Below, in pieces: positions 1-5,298 of a stretch of 10,246 bases of DNA. The notes beneath the pieces were generated by a model. The model saw only the letters and a list, made by a program, of their open reading frames with translations. It ran no database searches and had not been told where the DNA came from. Made by a program: the position numbers and the translations under genes. Position 1 is the first letter of the stretch. Every line of letters starts with the position of its first letter. Origin of the DNA: Dysgonamonadaceae bacterium (GTDB taxonomy: Bacteria > Bacteroidota > Bacteroidia > Bacteroidales > Azobacteroidaceae); contig JAIRSN010000134.1 in the NCBI GenBank assembly GCA_031255425.1, forward strand, positions 1 through 10,246, read 5' to 3'.

Positions 1-209
1 TACCAGTCTGCCATGCGGCCGATCAGGCTGTTCAGTTTCGCCGGGTCGCCGCGGTAGAACTCCGAGGCATTGTCGATGTCGTCCATGATTTCGAACTCGC
101 TCTTTCTTACCTTGGCAAGAAGGCGGGGTTTCCGGCTGTGGAAAATGTAAATGCCCTCCGGATCCGCCATCGGGTTCACGGCGATGAAGAATTTGGGATA
201 TTTTGCCAT
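1..209 (-). CDS. Unrecognised phage-operon protein, 3' end outside window
   Basis: The first 69 codons are visible; the gene continues past the left edge. The protein begins MAKYPKFFIAVNPMADPEG and continues with a basic stretch (FHSRKPRLLAKVRKSEFE, about residues 23-40) and an acidic patch (MDDID, about 41-45). I do not recognise the family and see no signal peptide or membrane segment. The ATG shares one base with the TAA stop of the ParB-like gene upstream (TAATG), a classic arrangement for reinitiation, so this is almost certainly the next gene of the same operon. The reading frame is open across the whole visible part. Its role can only be guessed from its position behind an IbrA/IbrB-type pair. 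Confidence 0.65.
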   Translation of the reverse strand, partial: MAKYPKFFIAVNPMADPEGIYIFHSRKPRLLAKVRKSEFEIMDDIDNASEFYRGDPAKLNSLIGRMADW

Positions 210-742
210 TATAATACGTCTTTAGCTCCGGAAAATTCTTTGGTTGCAAACAGCTCCGCCAGTCCGGAGATTTGTTTCAGGCGCAACAGTTCGTCGACAT
301 CCATCCCGATGTTTTTCATAATCCATGCGTCCGACATGCCGGACTTCGTCAGTTCGGATACGACGTTGCTCATCAGTTCGATGTTGTGTATTCCCCGCGC
401 CCGGTTGTGCCGGATTGTCGAAGCCATGCGGTTGGAGATGTCTTTGTTGATGACAACGACCGGCAACATGCCGTTTTCGCGTTCGTATATATCGCTGTGT
501 TTCAGCATCACGGTGTAGCGGTGAAAGCCGTCGACCAGTTCGTAGCGGTCGTCTTCCGGCAAATAGTAACAGACGACGGGCATCGTATAGCCGTCTTCCT
601 TGATCGACTTGTACAGCAGTTGCATCTCCGGCGGCGCAACGGTGTTCGGATTGTAGCTGTTCGCCTGTATCTTGCCGATCGGCACCGCTTGTACATTGTA
701 TGCCGGGCTTTTGTATTTTTCTTCGATTGAATCGGGTCGCAT
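209..742 (-). CDS. ParB/Srx-domain protein, IbrB-like
   Basis: This 177-residue protein carries a ParB N-terminal-like (ParB/sulfiredoxin fold) domain over roughly residues 17-115. Visible signatures are YNPN (30-33), the core nucleotide-binding-type motif DGFHRY (71-76) and IRHNRARGIH (110-119), the last typical of IbrB-type proteins as I know them. The C-terminal third is helical (about 125-170) and may hold a small helix-turn-helix-like unit, but there is no long partition-type DNA-binding and dimerisation region, so chromosome or plasmid partition is unlikely. Related domains include CTPases, nucleases and a free-serine kinase, so the chemistry cannot be read from the fold. The ATG lies one base after the TGA of the PAPS-reductase-family gene (TGATATG), and its own stop overlaps the next ATG. 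The IbrA/IbrB pairing is known from phage-derived loci in enterobacteria, where it affects expression of immunoglobulin-binding proteins. Family assignment is firm; function is unknown. Confidence 0.85.
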   Translation of the reverse strand: MRPDSIEEKYKSPAYNVQAVPIGKIQANSYNPNTVAPPEMQLLYKSIKEDGYTMPVVCYYLPEDDRYELVDGFHRYTVMLKHSDIYERENGMLPVVVINKDISNRMASTIRHNRARGIHNIELMSNVVSELTKSGMSDAWIMKNIGMDVDELLRLKQISGLAELFATKEFSGAKDVL

Positions 743-743
743 A

Positions 744-2036
744 TCAGAGGCTGTTTTTATATTTTTCCATGATTTTTTTTCTTCTTTCGGTTTCTTCTTT
801 GGTCATCGTAAACCCCATGTATTTGCAGAGGTGGTCGTTCTTTAAGATGCAGACAACCATGCGCTTGTACGACGGCACCGCCCGGAATTCCTCGATATTC
901 AGTTCGTCGGGGTACTCCAGGAATTTAACGGTGCGCTTCTCCGTCCTGTAATTCGATTCGCTGGTGACTTCGATCCGGGCGTCCGTCTTTTGCCGGATTT
1001 GCCCGATCACCTCTTCTTCCAGCACGCCGCCGCGCCGCCGCCAAAATTCCTGCGAGACGTGGAACTTCTTGATGTATCCCTCGCGCGTCTGCTGCGGAAG
1101 CGTGGAAAGGAGAAATTCGAGGTAGGATTTCCACGTATATCCCGGAGGTTTTTTGATGGATTTCCAGCCCATCGCGGTGGTGCCGCCGTAGATGCCGGCG
1201 AAATTGACGCCGTTGATGCGGCTCACGACGCGCCCCCAGGTGTTCGGCTCGATCACCTTGTACAGATACAGCGTCCGGAGCGCCTGCGAGATGAACGGGC
1301 TGGCGACCCGCATCCGGTCGACGCTCAGTCCTGCCTTGTAAAAGAGGTCGTACAGCCTGTTGTAGGGTTTCCGGAAACGCCCGTTGTAGATCCAGATGTC
1401 TTCTGCCGTCCAGTCGTGGATCGGATAGAAGTTGTATTGCATCCGGTTGTCGGCGATGCCGCCCGTACTCCAGAGGATGTTTTTGTATTTGCGCCCGTTG
1501 AACTTATTCGCCAGCATGATGCGCCGGTCCATGCTTTCTTCGCTGCGGATACCGAGCAGGCAGGCGGTTTTTTTCCCCGTTTTCCGCTGGAGCCATTCGG
1601 CGAATTGCCGCTGGAAGCAATAATCGCTCATGCCGTATTCGTAGAAATCAAACGGATGGTTTTCGATGTTGATGCTGTCTTCCGGCAGCCGGCGGACCCA
1701 GATGGATTTCTCGGAAACATTCCAGGGAATCCAGTGGTTTTCGAACATGCTGGTACAGGAGGGGACGGTCAGCGGGAGGGCAACCCAATATTTGTCGCAG
1801 AAACCGGGCAGGGAATCGAAGGTTTGCTTTACATAATCGGTCGTGTACTGGTACTGCGCCTCGTAATCGATATGGAACACCCCCAGCCGCCTGCCGGGAA
1901 AGTGCTGTTGCACATAGTCGAGGACGATATTGAGCAACACGCCGCTGTCTTTGCCGCCCGAAAAGGAAACATATACGTATTCGAATTCCGAAAATACAAA
2001 TTCAACTCTTTTGAGCGCCGCTTCGTAAACTGTCAT
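744..2036 (-). CDS. PAPS-reductase-family protein, IbrA-like (DUF3440-type)
   Basis: This 430-residue protein belongs to the adenine-nucleotide alpha-hydrolase superfamily. The pyrophosphatase loop SGGKDS is at residues 26-31. A PAPS-reductase-like GIRSEESMDRR follows at 162-172 and YPIHDWTAEDIWIY at 204-217. The C-terminal block PSYKRMVVCILKNDHLCKYM (388-407) resembles the tail of IbrA/DUF3440 proteins. Such enzymes activate a substrate with ATP, releasing pyrophosphate; true sulfate assimilation is unlikely because no other cys genes are near and the protein is much longer than CysH. The cysteines are scattered and I see no obvious four-cysteine iron-sulfur arrangement of the DndC kind. The start is fixed because the helix AALKRVEFVFSEFE before the SGGKDS loop belongs to the domain, which forces a 35-base overlap with the GNAT-like gene upstream. 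It lies one base before the IbrB-like gene. Its substrate is not known. Confidence 0.88.
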   Translation of the reverse strand: MTVYEAALKRVEFVFSEFEYVYVSFSGGKDSGVLLNIVLDYVQQHFPGRRLGVFHIDYEAQYQYTTDYVKQTFDSLPGFCDKYWVALPLTVPSCTSMFENHWIPWNVSEKSIWVRRLPEDSINIENHPFDFYEYGMSDYCFQRQFAEWLQRKTGKKTACLLGIRSEESMDRRIMLANKFNGRKYKNILWSTGGIADNRMQYNFYPIHDWTAEDIWIYNGRFRKPYNRLYDLFYKAGLSVDRMRVASPFISQALRTLYLYKVIEPNTWGRVVSRINGVNFAGIYGGTTAMGWKSIKKPPGYTWKSYLEFLLSTLPQQTREGYIKKFHVSQEFWRRRGGVLEEEVIGQIRQKTDARIEVTSESNYRTEKRTVKFLEYPDELNIEEFRAVPSYKRMVVCILKNDHLCKYMGFTMTKEETERRKKIMEKYKNSL

Positions 2037-2445
2037 TGTATTTCATATTATGCCAGTTAACACCGGCTCGAACGGTTTCAAAGCCATGGGAGGCAAACCA
2101 TTCTTTGGTTTCGTTGTTTGCATACGCCAGGAGCGACACGTCCTTGCCTGCCAGGTCCCGGATCAGCCGTTTGACCAGCCGGTCGAATGTTTTTTCCTCT
2201 CCCGTAAGAATAAAAAGGTTGCCGACCTGCATTTGTTTTGCACTTGGCTGGATTTTTACGGAACAGAAACAAGCTACACCGCCGTCTGCGCCGAATCCGA
2301 TGTACCAACTATGTTTGCCGGATGTTGTGATCGGGTTTCCGTTGCGCTTGATGCAGGAGAGGGTCATGGCGAAGGGCGCAATGTATTGGTACACGCGCTC
2401 GTCCAGGCCGGGGATAACTTCAAAGTGAATCTTTTGTGCCGTCAT
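2002..2445 (-). CDS. GNAT-like N-acetyltransferase-fold protein
   Basis: This 147-residue protein has the look of a small GNAT fold. A beta-rich centre (HSWYIGFGADGGVACFCSVK, 45-64) leads to GNLFIL (75-80), a helix (FDRLVKRLIRDL, 87-98), the strand VSLLAYA (103-109) and the classic late element NNETKEWFASHGFETV (110-125), where F...GF matches the conserved end of many GNAT proteins. I cannot find a clean R/Q-x-x-G-x-G/A acetyl-CoA loop, so catalytic acetylation is doubtful and it may be a GNAT-like binding domain. The start codon overlaps the helicase stop (ATGA, 4 bases). Its 3' end overlaps the PAPS-reductase-family gene by 35 bases in another frame. This places it firmly between the helicase and the IbrA/IbrB-like pair. 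The fold call is from pattern only, and the substrate is unknown. Confidence 0.7.
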   Translation of the reverse strand: MTAQKIHFEVIPGLDERVYQYIAPFAMTLSCIKRNGNPITTSGKHSWYIGFGADGGVACFCSVKIQPSAKQMQVGNLFILTGEEKTFDRLVKRLIRDLAGKDVSLLAYANNETKEWFASHGFETVRAGVNWHNMKYNDSLRSGAQKS

Positions 2446-4097
2446 ATAGATTGGATGTATTCGCGCAGTTTGATTTTATCGTCTATCAGCCGCCTTATTT
2501 CGTCCGACAGGTCCCGTTTGCGCGATAAGTTCTTCATTATTTTCCAGTCGATTCCCGCCGAGGTAATCAGGTCGATAATCGACATCTGGTTTTTCTGTCC
2601 TTCCCGGTCGATTCGCCCGATGGAATGTTTCCGCTCCGAATATTTGAACGAATTGGAGAAAAACACCAGTTGATTGCAGTGCTGAAGCCCGTTGAGCCCG
2701 GTGCCGCCGGAACTCATCGTCGCCACGAAATAGCTCTTTTTGCCTTCGGAAAACAGTTTCAGGTTTTCGTAACGGCTGGTCCTGTTTCTTCCGGTAAATT
2801 CCACGCAATTCTCCGCACCGAGGTATTCGATCAGCAGGTCGACTTCGAAGATATATTTGCAAAAGAATATCGTTTGCTTATGAATATCAATATAATGATC
2901 GATCAGGTCGAATTTGTTTGTCCCGATGTATTCGAAAGTACCGTCTTCGTGCCTGATGTAGCCGCAGGTCACTTGTTGCAGCCGGGTGAGGTAGAGGAAG
3001 ACGGTTTCCGACCGGAGGTTATCGTCCTTTGTATCTTCGATAATTTCGAGTAATTTTCTTTTCAAATGGAAATAATAATGTTCCTGGTTTGCGGTCAGCC
3101 GGCAGGTAAACGTCTGGAACGACTTTTCCGGCAACGACAGGCATTCCTTTTTCAGGGTCTGGTAGGTATATGGCTCAATCAGGCTGGCGAGGTATTCGAG
3201 GTTTTTGTGCCCGACGATCTGTTCGCTGTCCCAGCCGCCCAGGATCAGGAACTGTTCGGCGAATTTGACCCACGACTTACATTCCGTGATCAACTCGCTC
3301 AGCATACTGTATTGCATATAGAGGTCGTGGACGTTGTCCGTGGTCGGCGTACCGGTCATCACCAGTTTGTAGGTGCAGCGGTCGCAAACTTCCTTGATCC
3401 GTTCGCTGCGGACGGCGCGGACGCCCTTCACGAGGTGGCTTTCGTCGATGATGATCATGGTTGCGTTGTTGATTTCGTTCAGCGCTTCCAGGTAGGTTGC
3501 GTCGCTCATGCTCATGCTTTCGATGCCGAAGTACTGCCACACCAGCTTCGGGAAGCGGCTGAAAAGGTTCACTTCGATCTTGAAATTTTCGATGGTCGAT
3601 ACCGGGCAGAAGACCATCACTTTCCGTATTTTCCCTGCCACAAAACGGGAGGTGGCAAGGTCGATCGCCACCTTGGTTTTCCCGACGCCGGTGTCGCCGA
3701 AATAGGCGGACACTTTCATGGAGCAAAGGAATTTCAGGGCGGCAACCTGGTGCGGCATACTGCCCTGGGAGACCGGTTCGGTGTCGTCCCGGAGGCGGAT
3801 ATGGAGGGGGACTTTCCGCCGCTTTTTTTCGCAGTCGTGTATAATCTCGTAGTATTGTTTTTGGATGTTTTCCTTCAACGCTTCGGCTTGCAGGTCGCAC
3901 CAGTTGGGGTTTACGTTCCACAGGAGCGACCGGACTTTCACCAGCAGTTCCAGTTTATCGTTAATAATTTCGAAGTAGCAGTCCGTCCGGATATTTTGCC
4001 TGTTGATGCGGTAGGGAAGGTAGACGCGGGTGATTCCGCCCTGGGTCCAGAGTTTCGAACCTTTGATCCGGTTTTTAATATCAATTAAGGTATTCAT
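2442..4097 (-). CDS. SNF2-type DEAD/DEAH helicase/ATPase
   Basis: This 551-residue protein is a two-domain superfamily 2 helicase of SNF2 character. Counting from the ATG at 4097: Q-like element MPHQVAALKFL (114-124), Walker A GDTGVGKT (134-141), Walker B DESH (218-221), motif III TGTP (248-251), motif V-type SSGGTGLNG (462-470) and motif VI IGRIDREGQ (493-501). All key ATPase residues are present, so it should couple ATP hydrolysis to movement on, or remodelling of, nucleic acid. At about 550 residues it is compact, with an N-terminal beta-rich region (about 1-110) that may recognise substrate. A TTG nine bases upstream (4106) could also be used, but the ATG is preferred; it overlaps the upstream gene by 17 bases. 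The stop overlaps the GNAT-like start (ATGA). Phage and defence loci often carry such helicases; here the tight linkage to IbrA/IbrB-like genes suggests joint action, which is inference. Confidence 0.9.
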   Translation of the reverse strand: MNTLIDIKNRIKGSKLWTQGGITRVYLPYRINRQNIRTDCYFEIINDKLELLVKVRSLLWNVNPNWCDLQAEALKENIQKQYYEIIHDCEKKRRKVPLHIRLRDDTEPVSQGSMPHQVAALKFLCSMKVSAYFGDTGVGKTKVAIDLATSRFVAGKIRKVMVFCPVSTIENFKIEVNLFSRFPKLVWQYFGIESMSMSDATYLEALNEINNATMIIIDESHLVKGVRAVRSERIKEVCDRCTYKLVMTGTPTTDNVHDLYMQYSMLSELITECKSWVKFAEQFLILGGWDSEQIVGHKNLEYLASLIEPYTYQTLKKECLSLPEKSFQTFTCRLTANQEHYYFHLKRKLLEIIEDTKDDNLRSETVFLYLTRLQQVTCGYIRHEDGTFEYIGTNKFDLIDHYIDIHKQTIFFCKYIFEVDLLIEYLGAENCVEFTGRNRTSRYENLKLFSEGKKSYFVATMSSGGTGLNGLQHCNQLVFFSNSFKYSERKHSIGRIDREGQKNQMSIIDLITSAGIDWKIMKNLSRKRDLSDEIRRLIDDKIKLREYIQSI

Positions 4098-4632
4098 TTT
4101 CCACAAGTTTCCGGTCTATTTCTTTCAATCGCCTTTCGAGGCGTTCTTTTTCAAGAAGCAATTCCTGCCGCGGATTGTAGTAATTTTTCTTCACCAGATG
4201 GAAGGCATCGTAGTGGTTTTCGAAGAGCGCCAACTGGATTTCGGTATCCGAGAGCGAGGTGATGACGCCGTATTCGCGGTGGGAATAGCGGTTTCCCCTG
4301 CCGTAGTAATAATCCGCGCCAAATTCGACAATATCGTTCACATTCAGGTCGTCGACAAAATAGTAGAAGTCGCCGTAGGCACGTTTGCAGAACACGCGGT
4401 TCATTCCGTTGGGCGCACCGGGATTGATACCGACCTTCGCCATCCAGTTTTTCCCGCGCCGGTTCGATTCGTAACAGGGAACGCTTTTCATGGCGCCCTG
4501 TTCGAGTTCGGAAGTAAATAATTTTAATGATTCCAGTCCGGTGTCGTCGAATTTCTCCTCATTCCAAAGTTTCACAACGATATTTTTCCGTTTCAACACC
4601 CGACTCAGACGTTCTGTGAGTCCTCTATACAT
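4081..4632 (-). CDS. Unrecognised protein with C-terminal coiled coil, first gene of operon
   Basis: This 183-residue soluble protein has no signal peptide or membrane segment. The N-terminus is basic and helical (about 1-22). The middle (about 45-150) is rich in aromatics, glycine and asparagine (for example GDFYYFVDDLNVNDIVEFGADYYYG, of which 95-105 looks like a beta turn pair) and reads like a small beta domain. The end (about 154-178, QELLLEKERLERRLKEIDRK) is a strongly charged heptad-like helix, probably a coiled coil for oligomerisation or docking. I do not recognise the family. It is the first gene after a promoter-like box about 70 bases upstream, and its 3' end overlaps the helicase start by 17 bases, so the two are probably translationally coupled. 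The beta domain could bind nucleic acid, but nothing in the sequence proves it. Confidence 0.75.
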   Translation of the reverse strand: MYRGLTERLSRVLKRKNIVVKLWNEEKFDDTGLESLKLFTSELEQGAMKSVPCYESNRRGKNWMAKVGINPGAPNGMNRVFCKRAYGDFYYFVDDLNVNDIVEFGADYYYGRGNRYSHREYGVITSLSDTEIQLALFENHYDAFHLVKKNYYNPRQELLLEKERLERRLKEIDRKLVENEYLN

Positions 4633-4654
4633 AGTTGCATGCCCGTTTTTTTTA

Positions 4655-4673
4655 TCCGGCTGGCCCTGCCGGA
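4655..4673 (-). promoter_or_regulatory. Leader hairpin before the phage-like operon
   Basis: A 6-bp perfect stem (TCCGGC / GCCGGA) with a 7-base loop lies between the proposed promoter and the first ATG at 4632. On the minus strand it is followed by eight A residues rather than T, so it is not an intrinsic terminator in that direction. It could affect leader stability or translation. A chance palindrome cannot be excluded. Confidence 0.35.
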
Positions 4674-4698
4674 GACTAAAATTAATTTATTTTTTTTG

Positions 4699-4730
4699 CA
4701 AAAGTAGGTATAGCTTTAAATTCCTGCTAA
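4699..4730 (-). promoter_or_regulatory. Bacteroidetes-type promoter of the phage-like operon
   Basis: On the minus strand a perfect -7 box TACTTTTG (4706-4699, consensus TAnnTTTG) is preceded by 20 bases and then TTAG (4730-4727), a 3-of-4 match to the -33 TTTG element. The surrounding DNA is strongly AT-rich. Transcription would start about 60 bases before the ATG at 4632. The same eight bases form the -7 box before the polyprenyl synthase gene. Confidence 0.6.
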
Positions 4731-4771
4731 TTTATTTTTATGTTTTTCAGCATATTTTGCCGGATTCGTTC

Positions 4772-4820
4772 CGAAATTCGTCATTTATTTGCGCGAAGCT
4801 GCCCCGAATGACAAATTTCG
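4772..4820. repeat. 14-bp inverted repeat, possible operator or RNA hairpin
   Basis: Arms at 4772-4785 (CGAAATTCGTCATT) and 4807-4820 (AATGACAAATTTCG) match at 13 of 14 positions around a 21-base spacer. In a minus-strand RNA the single mismatch becomes a U-G pair, so the stem is continuous; in a plus-strand RNA it is a C/A mismatch. It sits about 70-115 bases upstream of the operon -7 box, between that promoter and the 42-bp array. It could be a repressor or recombinase site, or a folded RNA carried on a longer transcript. Confidence 0.55.
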
Positions 4821-4876
4821 TCTTGATTTTTTCCATTGTTCGCGAATAAAAGCGTGTTTTCAACCGGATTCACGAC

Positions 4877-5142
4877 ATTTCCCCGGGGCGATGTTAACTT
4901 TCCCATGCGATTTATGATATTTCCCCGGGGCGATGTTAACTTTCCCATGCGATTTATGACATTTCCGTGCGGCGATGTTAACTTTCCCATGCGATTCATG
5001 ACATTTCCGTGCGGCGATGTTAACTTTCCCATGCGATTTATGACATTTCCGTGCGGCGATGTTAACTTTCCCATGCGATTTATGACATTTCCGTGCGGCG
5101 ATGTCAACTTTCCCATGTGATTTATGACATTTCCGTGCGGCG
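4877..5142. repeat. Tandem array of 42-bp units (six full copies plus partial seventh)
   Basis: Full units start at 4877, 4919, 4961, 5003, 5045 and 5087, each exactly 42 bases, followed by 14 bases of a seventh unit from 5129. Just before the array, GGATTCACGAC (4866-4876) resembles the end of a unit. Copies are nearly identical. The first two carry CCCCGGGG where the others have CCGTGCGG; unit 3 has GATTCATGAC, and unit 6 has GTCAAC and ATGTGAT. Each unit is itself two 21-base halves that both begin TTTCC and contain GAT (…GGCGATGTTAAC and …CATGCGATTTATGAC). There are no spacers, so it is not a CRISPR array. Because 42 is divisible by three, repetitive reading frames stay open on both strands, but I see no sign that either is translated. 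It lies in the intergenic stretch between the TonB receptor and the phage-like operon. Confidence 0.95.
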
Positions 5143-5164
5143 GCGGCGCAGCCGCTTTTATAAT
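5143..5164 (+). terminator. Terminator-like hairpin, plus strand
   Basis: GCGGC (5143-5147), loop GCA, GCCGC (5151-5155), then TTTTATAATTTT. This is a short perfect GC stem with a T-rich tail, in the orientation that would stop a plus-strand transcript leaving the 42-bp array. No plus-strand gene was found upstream, so it may be incidental or may end a non-coding RNA. Confidence 0.4.
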
Positions 5165-5222
5165 TTTAAGGAAGTACGATGTATCTGCTATGCATAGGGA
5201 CACTGCCTCCCAAAAATACAAA

Positions 5223-5298
5223 AGCGCCGCCGCCACCACCAGGCGCAGCCTTCGGCTCGCCTGAAAGAATAAAAAGGTTTTAGGGCAGCGCCGCCGCC
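5223..5298. repeat. 12-bp direct repeat spanning the TonB receptor stop
   Basis: AGCGCCGCCGCC occurs at 5223-5234 (downstream of the receptor gene) and at 5287-5298 (its last codons), 64 bases apart, with further GCC/GGC-rich sequence up to the array. It may reflect slippage or a small duplication at the 3' end of the receptor gene. Confidence 0.5.
5241..5262 (-). terminator. Hairpin downstream of the TonB receptor, possible terminator
   Basis: AGGCG-C-AGCC-TTC-GGCT-CGCCT forms a nine-pair stem with one bulged base, 18 bases after the receptor stop. On the minus strand the next bases are G-rich and the first T-rich tract (TTTTGTATTTTT) comes only about 20 bases later, so this is a weak intrinsic terminator or an RNA-stabilising hairpin. 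Confidence 0.45.

Noticed and set aside
209..742. Chromosome or plasmid partition ParB
   Set aside because: There is no ParA neighbour, no long DNA-binding and dimerisation region, and the RHNRARG signature points to the IbrB type.
209..4106. Dnd or Ssp phosphorothioation system
   Set aside because: A PAPS-reductase-family protein and a ParB-like DGFHR motif are suggestive, but no DndD/DndE, SspB/SspD or cysteine desulfurase is visible, and the protein matches the IbrA/DUF3440 type better than DndC.
4747..4836. 29-codon minus-strand frame starting MEKIKTKFVIRGSF, before the operon promoter
   Set aside because: It is short and unrecognised, and most of its middle coincides with the 14-bp inverted repeat, which is a simpler explanation for the sequence. 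It is not excluded as a leader peptide.
4836..5120. Plus-strand reading frame with repeated RFMTFPCGDVNFPM
   Set aside because: It begins at a TTG with no promoter, is the mirror of the same repeats, and is ended by a single change in unit 6 (CGA to TGA).
4877..5142. CRISPR array
   Set aside because: Units are contiguous with no variable spacers and no cas genes are present.
4633..5279. tRNA gene or attachment site marking the prophage boundary
   Set aside because: No cloverleaf, integrase gene or matching direct repeat pair that could serve as att sites was found; only an 8-bp repeat CCGGATTC (4760-4767 and 4864-4871) was noted, which is too short to mean much.
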